From assembly GCF_022690685.1 (NCBI RefSeq), contig NZ_JALCYY010000028.1, positions 1-64,000 of the forward strand: 64,000 bases of DNA, given 5' to 3'. This stretch comes from Anaeromyxobacter terrae. GTDB taxonomy: Bacteria; Myxococcota; Myxococcia; Myxococcales; Anaeromyxobacteraceae. The notes under the pieces were generated by a model, which was not told the DNA's origin, did no database searches, and saw nothing but the letters and a program-made list of their open reading frames with translations. The translations under genes and the position numbers were made by a program. Each line of letters starts with the position of its first letter. Positions within the stretch are counted from its first letter, which is position 1. Of this stretch, positions 36,553 through 47,583 are shown one piece after another.

Positions 36553-37716
36553 CTAGCCAGTCCTCGGCTCGAGCAGTTCTGGCGCGATCGACTCCAGGAG
36601 CGCCCGCGTGCGAGGAAACCCGCTCGGTCCAGGACGACATCCGTCGCGGATTTTCGGGTCCGACAAGATGCGATTCAGCTCCTTGGCCAGCTCTCCAACG
36701 TTACGACATGTAGCGCCGCCGACGACCTCCTGCGGGGAGACGAGAAGGCCCCGCGTCTGCGAGTACTCCTCAAAATCCCCCATGAACAGGACCAAAGGGC
36801 GCCGCGTGCCCTGCCAATCTACGACGACCGACGATACGTCAGAGATCAGTACGTCGGCGAGTCCGAGAAACCCATAGGTCGTCGCGCCTGCCGCGCGCAG
36901 ATCATCGTCAGCCAGTACGCGAATCCGCCGGTACGCCTTCAAGGCGTCAGGGTCATAGCTCGCCATCGGATGCGGCTTCACGATGCAGAGTGCATCATGG
37001 CGATCGAGAACCTCGTCGACCGGAGCGAGGTCGACCAGCCCGGAGAGGATGTCCTGGCTCACATCGCCATCGATCCGAACGTCCCCAACGACGGAACGTC
37101 GATACGTCGGCAGCCACGCGATCACTCTTCTCGCCCCCCCAATCTCGTTCGCGAGTCCATCGGCGTGGGCGCCCAGCAAGTCATTTCGAGGATGGTCTGA
37201 GAGCAGGACATCCGCTTCGCTGAGGCCGAAGGCGCGTGCCATGAGACCTCGGAACCTCTCGCTCGACGCGATGGTCTTATGGCACCGCGGTATGAGCGCG
37301 TCTGCCTGCGAGGGATCCAGGCGAGCGATCCGCTTGAACGGCATTCCGTGCCACAAGTTCACAATCAACTGGCGCGAAGAGAGACATGGATATGAGAAGC
37401 ACCCGTGCGTGAAGAACACCCACCTGGCCGTCAGGTAATTCCATATTCCCGCGGGGCTTCGCTTCCGTACGCACCGAGCCCTGGCATGCGCCATCCATTC
37501 GGGCGCAGCACGGTCGTCGTCAACGAGAACCACGAGATCGGCGCGCCGATCCTCCAGGAACTCCACGAACGCTCGCGTCGTATCGTCGTAGTCTGGAAAC
37601 GTGTTCAGGACGACACGGTTCAGCTTCTTGGGCGTGACCGCTTTCGCAGCGAAGAAAGCGATCCCGGCGGCCCACCGCGCCGCGCTTCCTGGGAACTTCC
37701 GCAGCCTTGACCTCAC
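36553..37716 (-). CDS. CDP-glycerol:poly(glycerophosphate) glycerophosphotransferase, TagB/TagF family
   Basis: A 387-residue protein of the Glyphos_transf (CDP-glycerol transferase) family. The hallmark NLWHGMPFKRI is at 120-130 with the catalytic-type His at 123. SSERFR (151-156), WLPTYR (201-206), KPHP (247-250) and SDVSSVVVDW (292-301) match the donor-binding motifs of TagF/TagB. The size matches primase-type TagB or short capsule transferases better than the roughly 750-residue TagF polymerase. It would move glycerol-phosphate from CDP-glycerol onto a glycan or glycerol-phosphate acceptor at the inner face of the membrane. GTG start 37716 overlaps the tagD stop (GTGA), so donor synthesis and use are coupled. 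Ribitol-phosphate transfer is a less likely alternative. Confidence 0.9.
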   Translation of the reverse strand: MRSRLRKFPGSAARWAAGIAFFAAKAVTPKKLNRVVLNTFPDYDDTTRAFVEFLEDRRADLVVLVDDDRAAPEWMAHARARCVRKRSPAGIWNYLTARWVFFTHGCFSYPCLSSRQLIVNLWHGMPFKRIARLDPSQADALIPRCHKTIASSERFRGLMARAFGLSEADVLLSDHPRNDLLGAHADGLANEIGGARRVIAWLPTYRRSVVGDVRIDGDVSQDILSGLVDLAPVDEVLDRHDALCIVKPHPMASYDPDALKAYRRIRVLADDDLRAAGATTYGFLGLADVLISDVSSVVVDWQGTRRPLVLFMGDFEEYSQTRGLLVSPQEVVGGATCRNVGELAKELNRILSDPKIRDGCRPGPSGFPRTRALLESIAPELLEPRTG

Positions 37717-38174
37717 TCGAAGTTCCTGACCATCTGATCGAGAACGGCATGGACCTCCCGGAGGCGCTCGATCATCTCCGGGTCCAATGCGCGGGCCATT
37801 CTACGAAGCGCGGAGCTCGAAACGTCCGGCGTTCGCGGGAGGTACACGACTTCACAGTGGACCTTCAGATGATCGAACTTGCCTGACCAGTCATCGCCAA
37901 TCCCGAACACCGAGATATCGTACTTCTTGATGTCCGCCGCTTTCTGGTCCCAGCTATGTTCGGGAATCACCTGATCGACGATCTTCAGGCTCCCGACGAT
38001 CTCCGCGCGCCCCTCGTAAGGGATGATTGCCTTCTTGTTCTTCGCGGCGTTGAACTCATCGGTGGACACCGCCACGATGAGCCGGTCGCCGAGATTCCGA
38101 AGCCGCTGAAGCAGCCGAAGGTGGCCTACGTGGAACATGTCGAAGGTTCCGTAGGTGATTACATTGCGCGCCAT
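37713..38174 (-). CDS. tagD: Glycerol-3-phosphate cytidylyltransferase
   Basis: A 153-residue cytidylyltransferase. It carries the nucleotide-binding HVGH (15-18) inside TYGTFDMFHVGHLRLL, the GDDW segment (93-96), the CEVVYLPRT strand and the RTPDVSSS loop (114-121), equivalent to RTxGISTT of TagD/GCT. The reaction is CTP + glycerol-3-phosphate to CDP-glycerol + pyrophosphate. The C-terminal tail is about 25 residues longer than Bacillus TagD and helical. TagD is mainly known from Gram-positive teichoic-acid synthesis; in Gram-negatives it marks glycerol-phosphate-containing capsules or O-antigens. Its direct coupling to a TagB/F-type transferase makes the assignment firm. Confidence 0.93.
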   Translation of the reverse strand: MARNVITYGTFDMFHVGHLRLLQRLRNLGDRLIVAVSTDEFNAAKNKKAIIPYEGRAEIVGSLKIVDQVIPEHSWDQKAADIKKYDISVFGIGDDWSGKFDHLKVHCEVVYLPRTPDVSSSALRRMARALDPEMIERLREVHAVLDQMVRNFE

Positions 38175-38241
38175 TCGTGTACTCGCCCTCTTGGCCCTTC
38201 GTGTCTACGAGATGGTGATTCTCCCGATACAAGAACCAGCT

Positions 38242-39435
38242 TCAGCCACCCTCTGCTTCCCTTGCGCGCACCTGCGGTTGCGGTGGGAGGATCCCTAGAA
38301 TCCCGAGCGCCTCGGCGAACCGATGCATCCACCGGTGCTCACGAACGCATCTCGCTCGCGCGCGCTCAGCAACATGCCGGGCTTCCCGATCATTCGACAG
38401 CACCCATCGGACGCGCTCCAGAAGCTCGCGATCACTTCGATAGAAGAGTATCTCCCGGCCTTCCTCGAAGTGCAGCGCGAGGTCGGGGTTGTGGGTCGTG
38501 ATGTAGACGCCCCCGCCGGCAGCCGGGAAGTCGAAGTCGCGTCCCTTGACGTTGCGGAGCGTCTCCGAATAGCCGATGCCGCCGTGACCCAGCACGATGC
38601 GGCTTTCGTTGACGACACGCACCATGTCTTGCTCCGACAGACATGAGTCCTTTCGCCACCCTGGGCCAAACACCGTCACGTCGAGGCCCGCCGCGCGAAG
38701 CCGCTGGATGAACCGTGGCCGAAATCCATACGCCGCGCCAACGAACGCGACGTCGTACCGCTTCGGGACAGCGACCGGCCTGTAGAAGTGGGGATCGCAG
38801 CCTTCCGGCATGTAGTGCGGCCGCCCTCCGACCGCCCGCACCCAGGGCACGCACTCCCGCGCGCTCGTCCAGTAGAGGTCCACGTCGGCGGCAATATCGA
38901 CCAGGCCGCGGTCCTGATCTCCGATTGGTCCGAGTTCCCAGGACTGTTTGTCGTCGAGGCACATCAGCACGGTAGGAATGCCGAGTTCCTGCCGGATTCG
39001 GCGGAGCGTCTGCCGGAGGAGGTGGGTTCCCTCCGTGTAGATGAAGACCCAATCGACGCCGTTAGCGCGATGCTCGGCGCTGATGCGCTCGAACAGTTCC
39101 TCGTTGACCTCATTCCGACGTCTTTCCCAGCCGTTCCGTCCGTGCCGGGACACGTGCCGGTCATCGGCGAAATCGAAGAGCGCGACCGGCCCGAGTTCGT
39201 GAAGCTCCGGCAGCATCGCCATGTGCCAGGAGATGTTGGGGATGACCGCGAATGTGCGTACCTCCCCGATCACCCTTGGCGGCCTCGGACCGACGCGCTG
39301 CCGGATCTCTCCGGCCGTCTCCCGCTCGTCCACGAGGCACGCGTAGCGCCTTGCCCGTCGCGCGAAGGCTCGCTCGAGCTGCCCCGCCCGATAGGCGGCC
39401 CAAAGTCCAGTCTTGGTGACGAAGTGCTTCATCAT
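38242..39435 (-). CDS. CgeB-like glycosyltransferase (first of two)
   Basis: A 397-residue GT-B protein resembling the CgeB/GT1 family. Visible segments are VDLYWTSARECVPW, a strand YDVAFVGAAYGFR, and the C-terminal NVKGRDFDFPAAGGGVYITTHNPDLALHF, a CgeB signature. CgeB-like proteins decorate surface or spore-coat glycans; donor sugars are mostly unknown. The start ATG is doubled (MMK). It lies 67 bp upstream of tagD and 17 bp downstream of a second CgeB-like gene. The two are distant paralogues, so they probably add different residues. Confidence 0.8.
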   Translation of the reverse strand: MMKHFVTKTGLWAAYRAGQLERAFARRARRYACLVDERETAGEIRQRVGPRPPRVIGEVRTFAVIPNISWHMAMLPELHELGPVALFDFADDRHVSRHGRNGWERRRNEVNEELFERISAEHRANGVDWVFIYTEGTHLLRQTLRRIRQELGIPTVLMCLDDKQSWELGPIGDQDRGLVDIAADVDLYWTSARECVPWVRAVGGRPHYMPEGCDPHFYRPVAVPKRYDVAFVGAAYGFRPRFIQRLRAAGLDVTVFGPGWRKDSCLSEQDMVRVVNESRIVLGHGGIGYSETLRNVKGRDFDFPAAGGGVYITTHNPDLALHFEEGREILFYRSDRELLERVRWVLSNDREARHVAERARARCVREHRWMHRFAEALGILGILPPQPQVRAREAEGG

Positions 39436-39452
39436 GGAAACGTGCGCGTCCC

Positions 39453-40532
39453 TCAGCCCGTTATGGCAAGCGGGGGCCGACCCACATCGCCGCCGGTTCG
39501 AACGCGCTCGATCTCGTCGACCACGACTGCCATGCGAGCTTCAACGCGGTGCTCGCCCTTCGCGGCCCACGCGAGCCCCGCACCACCAATCCGGTCGCGA
39601 AGCGCGGGGTCGCGCAGAACTCGGATGTGCTCGATCATCTCCTCAGGTGAGTCGAAGAAGAGCGCCTCCTCGCCATGGACGTGGACATTCATTGCCGCCT
39701 CGGTTCGTTCGGCAACCAGCACCGAGCCGCAGGCTGGGATCTCCATGTTGCGCGTCGTGAGAGCATCACGGTTTCCGTGATCGTAGAAGCACAGGCAGAC
39801 CCGCGCTGCATTGATGGCCTTCACGTACTCCTCTCCGAACACGCCCCCACGCACTTCGATGCCCCCGAGCCGCTTTGGAGCTGCGGGACCGCTCCAGTGG
39901 GGGCCAAACACCTTGATACGACACCCTGCCTCGGCCGCCTTCCGCAGAAATGCGACGCGGTGATCGACCGCTCCGTGTCCAATGAAGATCGCGTCGCAAC
40001 CGTACCGCGCCCGGTCTTCTTCTGTCACCGCGAGGCGCCGGTGCAGCTCCGGAACGAAATAGGGCAACAACACGCGACAGCGTCGCGCTCCGTGCGCATG
40101 AAATTCTGGAACGTTCACCTCCCGAAATACCAGGTGGACGTCATACTCAGGGATCGCCTCGACGAACGCACGCCACATCGGATGACCGCGCCGAAAGCCA
40201 AACGGGTCGTCGTTCATATACGACACGAGCACCGCCCCCGCGTCCGCCCGAATCGTGCGCAGCGTGTCAGCCGAGATCTCGATCGAGCGTCGACAGTAGA
40301 CGGCGTCAGGACGTTCCTTGCGTACCGCAGCGACGAGATCGCGATTGGCCCTGGCAAACGCGAGACGTGGCTGCAGGCGCCTGACTACGCGGGACGCGTA
40401 GTCCTTCCCCCAATACCGCGCCATATCGAAGCCGACGACATGGTGGCCCAACCGCGCCAACGCCTCGACGGACGCGGGCTCCCAGTGCGCTGAGTGAAAG
40501 TATCCGACCACCATGATCTTCATGCGGCTCAC
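39453..40532 (-). CDS. CgeB-like glycosyltransferase (second of two)
   Basis: A 359-residue GT-B protein. It starts KIMVVGYFHSAHWEP, contains a strand CDAIFIGHGAVDHRV and ends with the CgeB-type donor segment DALTTRNMEIPACGSVLVAERT followed by FFDSPEEMIEHI. No membrane helix. GTG 40532 overlaps the stop of the flippase gene (GTGA); an ATG four codons in is an alternative. Position directly after Wzx2 places it in the same transcript. Sugar and acceptor are unknown. Confidence 0.82.
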   Translation of the reverse strand: MSRMKIMVVGYFHSAHWEPASVEALARLGHHVVGFDMARYWGKDYASRVVRRLQPRLAFARANRDLVAAVRKERPDAVYCRRSIEISADTLRTIRADAGAVLVSYMNDDPFGFRRGHPMWRAFVEAIPEYDVHLVFREVNVPEFHAHGARRCRVLLPYFVPELHRRLAVTEEDRARYGCDAIFIGHGAVDHRVAFLRKAAEAGCRIKVFGPHWSGPAAPKRLGGIEVRGGVFGEEYVKAINAARVCLCFYDHGNRDALTTRNMEIPACGSVLVAERTEAAMNVHVHGEEALFFDSPEEMIEHIRVLRDPALRDRIGGAGLAWAAKGEHRVEARMAVVVDEIERVRTGGDVGRPPLAITG

Positions 40533-41917
40533 TCCGGGCGGGGCATGACGAGGCGACGTTTCATGTCCGCCTCAGAACCCTGAGGCGCCAAGGCGAACGT
40601 GCGTGCCCACCGCGCGGCGAGCATCGCCATGAGCACTGCGTACCCCACGTACGCACCCGCGTATACTCGGGCAAATGCCGATGCAGCATCTCCAGCGGGC
40701 CGATACTGCGACAGTGCCACCGCGTAGGCAACCTGCGACACGCCCAAGGCGACGTTCGGACCTATGGCGTCACGTGCGGCGTAAGGAAACATGGCCAGGG
40801 CCTGACCCATCGCGAATGCGGTCGCCCCGATCACCGCACTTGGCAACACGCCCGCGACGGCAGCGTAACGACTTCCGAACAGCAACTGGGTTGCGAACTC
40901 ACTAAACACGAGCGCCACGACGATCGCACCGGCCATCGCTACCCCGGTGATCGTCACCAGCTTGCGCAACAGACTCAGAAGCCTCGAATCCTGAGCGGTC
41001 GCAGCCTGAGTGATGAGTGGCTGGTAATAGCTCAAGAGCGGCGCCGCGACGGCGTTGGTGCCTGCCGTCGCTATCCCAACGGCCAGGACGAACATCGCGG
41101 TCGATGACGGGCTTCCGATGCGGGCGAGCCCCCATCGCTCGGCGGACGTGCACACCTGGGCGAGAGCCGCGCTCAGGAGGTACGGCAGTGAATACGACAT
41201 CACTTGCCGCGTGAGCCCGGAGTCGAAGACGGCATCGAGCGTCGAGTGCCGAGTCGCATCGACGGCGCTTCGCAGCACCATCCATCCAACGACCGCGAGT
41301 GCAGCCGAGTAACCGGCCTGTACCCATAGAAGTGCTTCTGCCGAGCTCAATCCCGCTGCCACTCCTGCTGCGAGCACGAAGTATCGCGAGGGCGTGCTCG
41401 CGAACGCCATGAGGCCAGCGGTGATACGTCGACGCTCCGCCGCTGCTACTGGAGCGGCAGCCTGAGCCGCGGCCTGCGCGGCGCCAGTTATCCACAGGGG
41501 GATCATCGCCCGGACGGGAACCGGAACACCCACCGCCCGCATGCCGGCCACCACGATCGCGGCAATCACGAACTCCGCCGCGATGCCCTTCGCGAGCACC
41601 AGGGCGACGGCGCGCGAGGCGCCTTCCCGCTTTGCCAGCGGCCAGAACCGGAACACGAGCGTGTAAGCTCCCGCCCCCGGCAGCGCGAGCCACAACGCGA
41701 GATTCATGTACATGTAGAACGTGCCCAGCTCGCGCGGCGCGGCCCATTCCGTCAGCAACCGGTTCCCAGCGAGTGCGGCGAGGGCATTTGCGACTGAGAA
41801 CGTGAGGACAATCCGCGCCTCGCGGTTTCGCGCGAGCCGCTCAACGGTTCGAAAGCACGGGATCATCCAACGCCCCCAACCGAAAATGCCGTTCTTGCCT
41901 GCGTCACTCTCGTACAT
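40529..41917 (-). CDS. Wzx-like flippase (copy 2)
   Basis: A 462-residue polytopic membrane protein with about 12-14 helices in the MOP-flippase pattern, including FSVANALAALAGNRLLTEW at the first helix and LGTFYMYMNLALW, typical of polysaccharide transporters. It is clearly distinct from the flippase at 22,054. Conserved sequence is weaker than in copy 1, so the function rests on topology, length and context between a polymerase-like membrane protein and glycosyltransferases. It would flip the lipid-linked unit built by the 31-40 kb enzymes, possibly one carrying glycerol-phosphate. Confidence 0.78.
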   Translation of the reverse strand: MYESDAGKNGIFGWGRWMIPCFRTVERLARNREARIVLTFSVANALAALAGNRLLTEWAAPRELGTFYMYMNLALWLALPGAGAYTLVFRFWPLAKREGASRAVALVLAKGIAAEFVIAAIVVAGMRAVGVPVPVRAMIPLWITGAAQAAAQAAAPVAAAERRRITAGLMAFASTPSRYFVLAAGVAAGLSSAEALLWVQAGYSAALAVVGWMVLRSAVDATRHSTLDAVFDSGLTRQVMSYSLPYLLSAALAQVCTSAERWGLARIGSPSSTAMFVLAVGIATAGTNAVAAPLLSYYQPLITQAATAQDSRLLSLLRKLVTITGVAMAGAIVVALVFSEFATQLLFGSRYAAVAGVLPSAVIGATAFAMGQALAMFPYAARDAIGPNVALGVSQVAYAVALSQYRPAGDAASAFARVYAGAYVGYAVLMAMLAARWARTFALAPQGSEADMKRRLVMPRPE

Positions 41918-42018
41918 TCAGCGCACCCAACACCGCCCGCACCGCTTCACCAACCAGTCACCAGTTGTGCGGCCCCGGAGCGAGCGACTGAGCGCCGCGA
42001 TGGAAATGCAGAGCATCA

Positions 42019-43443
42019 TCAGATCACTTCCAGGGCGACATGCGCACCGGCAATCAGTACAACGCTCACAAGGAGGGCAGGGCGCCACTTGCGGAGGAGC
42101 GCATGCCCACCCCCCAGCATGACCATAGGCAGAGCAACCTGCGCGTATCTCTGGTGAAGCTCCTGAGCCAGCAACGCAAGACCGAAAATCGCACACCCGT
42201 ACATCAATGCGCTAACGCACGGGTTCCTCTCGACGGAGGAATATGCCGACAGAACAATCGCCACGACTACGGTGAGCGACAGCACCGTTTGTGCATAGTC
42301 AAATACTTGGTAGACGAGAAGTGACTGGGCGACACTCTGGTACCATGGCATCGGAGTCAGCAGGAGAAACACGGACTTCCCTAAGATACCGCCGCCAAAT
42401 GCTGCCGCGGCCTTCCCTGCCTGTTCCCGGCCGTAAGAATCAGAGATCCTTTCGGCGATTGCCATGTGCCATTCAGCCGGCAGCACCGAGAAGAGGGCAT
42501 AGATTAGCACTCCTGCCGACACGAGCCCGACCAGGGCCACCTTGCCACGTCCCTGAAGCGCAGGCGCCAGCAACGCAGCGGCGAGCGCAACGGCAGGCAG
42601 CAGAACATACGGGTCTCGGAGCGCCCACAGCATCGCTCCGGACAAACCGAGTACAGCCGTAGATGCCGCAGACGGGTGCTTGGCGACATGAACGGCCGCA
42701 TAGCCCGCCAACGCGATCAGCATAATCATGAACTGGTCGCGATAGAGGGGCGGTCCCACAAAGAAACTTGGCATGAGCACCGTCGCAAATGCTGCTAGCT
42801 GCGATGCCCGCCTGTCGGCCTCCAGCGCGCAGCCAGTCGCGTTCACAAGCAAGGCGGCCACGCCCATTGCGAGAGCGTTCCACGGGATCGCGACGGTCGC
42901 GTAATGGCCAAACGCGCCGTAGAGCAACCCATATATAACCCCGACTCCAGGGTTGTTTATCGCTCGGTCGAATTCTCCAAACAGCGCAGATCCGAGACCG
43001 TGCAGAGACCGCTCAAGCGCGAACGCCCTTGCGGCGTAATCGAGCACTGGCATGTCACCCGTGTAATGCGCCTTCGCAATGTCGGACGCAGACGAGATCG
43101 CCGCCGCGGGTGCAAATAGCAGGTAGAAATGCGCCAGGCCCGCGAGCGTCTTCACCGCGAGAATCACGTCGAGCGCTCGACCGAGGCGTGACCCCGAGCG
43201 GCGGGTTATCCACCGCAGGCCTGCCCAGATCAACGCCGCCCAACCGGCGGAAGCCAAGATCCCCCCGACCTCTCCTAGCCGGGACTCGGGCTCCCCGAAA
43301 ATGGTCCACACGCCGAGCGCAGTAGCGGGAACCGCGCAAAAGAGCAGCGGCGCTGGCACCCTCCGGCGAACCGAAGGTCGCGCGCCAGGCACCGTCGGAA
43401 TTTCGCTCACGCCATGATTCTCGTTGGGTACGACCGTACGCAT
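42019..43443 (-). CDS. Polytopic membrane protein, probable Wzy-like polymerase or GT-C transferase
   Basis: A 474-residue protein with about 11-12 hydrophobic segments and a longer loop in the second half (about 305-350, ERISDSYGREQAGK). The pattern resembles Wzy polymerases and GT39-like membrane glycosyltransferases: FGEFDRAINNPGVGVIYGLLYG after a helix, and conserved-looking RDQF and RDPY. I cannot place it in a named family. It is the first gene of the leftward block that continues with Wzx2, which is where a Wzy would be expected. Low sequence conservation is normal for Wzy. Confidence 0.65.
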   Translation of the reverse strand: MRTVVPNENHGVSEIPTVPGARPSVRRRVPAPLLFCAVPATALGVWTIFGEPESRLGEVGGILASAGWAALIWAGLRWITRRSGSRLGRALDVILAVKTLAGLAHFYLLFAPAAAISSASDIAKAHYTGDMPVLDYAARAFALERSLHGLGSALFGEFDRAINNPGVGVIYGLLYGAFGHYATVAIPWNALAMGVAALLVNATGCALEADRRASQLAAFATVLMPSFFVGPPLYRDQFMIMLIALAGYAAVHVAKHPSAASTAVLGLSGAMLWALRDPYVLLPAVALAAALLAPALQGRGKVALVGLVSAGVLIYALFSVLPAEWHMAIAERISDSYGREQAGKAAAAFGGGILGKSVFLLLTPMPWYQSVAQSLLVYQVFDYAQTVLSLTVVVAIVLSAYSSVERNPCVSALMYGCAIFGLALLAQELHQRYAQVALPMVMLGGGHALLRKWRPALLVSVVLIAGAHVALEVI

Positions 43444-43669
43444 CTTCAGCGACCTCAGACGGAACCTCGGAATGGCGACTCAGCCAGCCCGGACTCGGGG
43501 GCCGCCCGGTGGCGTTATCCTGCGGACTTGGACCGAGGGAGATCAGCGACCGAACGCGATGGGCAAGGCATTCTAGGTCATGCCGCGTCGCGTGGGCTAG
43601 ATGTCCTCGGTTCTTCGGCAAAGGAGCCTGGCCCTGACTTAGCGCCACGTCATCTGGATGATCACGTGA

Positions 43670-44656
<987 letters not shown>

Positions 44657-44704
44657 CCGCTCGCCCTTCGACTTTCAAGGCGGCGAGACATTCGGCAACG
44701 CAAT

Positions 44705-44738
44705 CGCCTCGTGCTTCGACACGCTCAGCACGAGCGGG
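44705..44738. repeat. Palindromic interspersed repeat, copy 5
   Basis: The right arm AGCACGAGCGGG (44727-44738) is intact. The left arm (44705-44715) differs at two outer positions, and the loop is TCGACACGCTC, with one change from the family. A more decayed partial copy (CCGCTCGCCCTTCGAC) lies near 44657-44672. Both are in the 128-bp fcl-gmd gap. Confidence 0.75.
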
Positions 44739-44784
44739 TATGAGGCCTGCGAGGCAAGCCGCGATCACAACGGGGGAAGGTTCA

Positions 44785-45807
<1,023 letters not shown>

Positions 45808-45998
45808 GGACTCCGGCCGCGGCCGGCTCACTCCCGTGGTCGGGCAGTTCACCCTACGGTGAACAGCGGGTCGCACGCGCGGTCGCACCCATGAGCCATC
45901 CCGCTCGAGGGCTTGCGGACATCGCGCGGTGCTGGAATCCCCGCCGTGACTAATGCGATTGCCGCACCACACTAAGGCTCGGACCCTTTGGCAGGCTC

Positions 45999-46028
45999 AC
46001 GACCATCGATCCCCGGATCGATGGTCGT
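45999..46028. promoter_or_regulatory. Perfect 13-bp inverted repeat just before a GDPD gene
   Basis: ACGACCATCGATC (45999-46011) is followed by four bases and its exact reverse complement (46016-46028). It ends three bases before the GTG start at 46032, where a ribosome site would normally lie. As RNA it would form a strong hairpin over the initiation region; as DNA it could be an operator. No T-tract follows, so termination is less likely. Confidence 0.6.
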
Positions 46029-46031
46029 TGC

Positions 46032-47564
46032 GTGATTGCGCTCGCTCGCTTCTCGCCCCTGCTTCCGCTCGCCTCGCTGCTGTGGATCGTCTCCGCTACC
46101 GGGTGCGGCCGCCCCGAGCTGGCGCCGATACTCGGACGGATTCGTGAGCCGCCGAGCGAGCCCCCCGCGCTCCCCCCTCTGGTCGGCACGGAGCCTCCTC
46201 CCGCGGTTCTCGACTGGAACGAGGCAGCCTTCCCGGTGATCATCGGGCATCGCGGCTCGGGGAACATCCGCGCTCCGGAGAACACGTACGCCGCGTTCGA
46301 TCACGCGGCCGGCCTCGGCGCTCCCATCGAGACGGACGTCCTCGAAAGCTTGGATGGCGAGTACGTCATATCGCATGACGACACGACGGACCGGATGTGC
46401 GGCACGACCGGCCAGCGTCGGATCGATCAGATGACGCTCGATGAGCTGCTCGCGCTGGACTGCGCGCAGGGCTATCGGCCTGAAGTCTTCTCGCCGCAGC
46501 GGATGCCGCGCTTCGAGGACTTCCTGCAGCGTTATGGGTCCTCGAATCTCCTCCTCCCCGAGCTCAAGCCGACCACACGCACCGATGCGGGCACCGTGGC
46601 GGCGAGCCTGATCGTTCAGCACGGGCTGCAGCGAAGCGCCCTGGCGTACTCGTTCTCTGCCGCGTACCTGGCGGAGATGAGGGCCGTCGATCCCACGATC
46701 CCGCGCGTCCTCATCTGCGGGTGCGAGATCAGCGCGAGCCAGGTGCTATCCGACGGCCTCTGGGGCGTCGCAGTTTCGCGCCCGTACGCCACGAAGGAGT
46801 ACATCGACGGCATTCACGCGACCGGAGCCCGGGTCTTCGTCTGGACGGTGAATGACGTGACCTCGGCCGAGCCGCTCGTGGCGAGTGGCGCAGACGGCAT
46901 CATCACCGACGACCCTGGCTACCTGCGCGCGTTCACGAACGCCCGTACCCCCAAGGGCACGACCACCGTGAGCCCGCCCGCGTCGCTGCTGGCCTCGACG
47001 TGGCGATGGCACACGTCCTCGACCGGGCTCGGGCCGCCGATCGTGGCGGACGACCACTTCGTCACGTGGGCAGCGACGTCTCCGCCTGACCCGGGCACGT
47101 TCTTCCGGATCGATCCTGGGATCCGGACGGCAGACGTTCCGGCGGCTCAGACGATCCAGACCACGCTCAAGGTGACCAAGGTAAATACGGACCTGACGCG
47201 GCACTTCGGGATTCGCTTCGCGTGGGCCACCGACAACGATGGGGATTGGTTCGGAAACGGCACCCCAAACGCTCGTCAGGGCTATCACTTCGCGTATCGG
47301 CTGAACGGAGCGGTCGAGCTGGTGCGCGACGATGGAACGCGCGCGGGTTACGTGATCCTCTCGCGCCAGCAGTGCACCCCCGTCGCGGAAAGCGACACCG
47401 TACCGCTCCGCCTCGATGTCACCGAGGGGACCCTCACCGTCACGCGCACCGATACGGGCTGCTCCGTCACCGCTGCCGACGCCACCTACCCGCGCGGCGG
47501 CTTCGTCGACGTCTATGGAAGCGGAGTCGTCCCCGGGGTGGGCACTACAACCGTCCTCTACTAG
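46032..47564 (+). CDS. Lipoprotein glycerophosphodiester phosphodiesterase with unknown C-terminal domain (copy 2)
   Basis: A 510-residue paralogue of the protein at 33,232. The signal ends SATGC (lipid Cys 25), followed by a Pro-rich linker (39-57). The GDPD barrel starts at VIIGHRGSGN with H73-R74, E83, E100-x-D102 and H115 all present. A C-terminal domain (about 310-510) has the same conserved blocks as copy 1, ending in V-x-Y. The enzyme should cleave glycerophosphodiesters outside the inner membrane. Copies differ widely outside motifs, so the duplication is old. GTG start 46032 sits behind a perfect hairpin. It is 224 bp after gmd, on the same strand, and ends 19 bp before the convergent rmlD. 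Confidence 0.88.
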   Translation: MIALARFSPLLPLASLLWIVSATGCGRPELAPILGRIREPPSEPPALPPLVGTEPPPAVLDWNEAAFPVIIGHRGSGNIRAPENTYAAFDHAAGLGAPIETDVLESLDGEYVISHDDTTDRMCGTTGQRRIDQMTLDELLALDCAQGYRPEVFSPQRMPRFEDFLQRYGSSNLLLPELKPTTRTDAGTVAASLIVQHGLQRSALAYSFSAAYLAEMRAVDPTIPRVLICGCEISASQVLSDGLWGVAVSRPYATKEYIDGIHATGARVFVWTVNDVTSAEPLVASGADGIITDDPGYLRAFTNARTPKGTTTVSPPASLLASTWRWHTSSTGLGPPIVADDHFVTWAATSPPDPGTFFRIDPGIRTADVPAAQTIQTTLKVTKVNTDLTRHFGIRFAWATDNDGDWFGNGTPNARQGYHFAYRLNGAVELVRDDGTRAGYVILSRQQCTPVAESDTVPLRLDVTEGTLTVTRTDTGCSVTAADATYPRGGFVDVYGSGVVPGVGTTTVLY

Positions 47565-47583
47565 CTGTCCCGCTTGTGACGCC

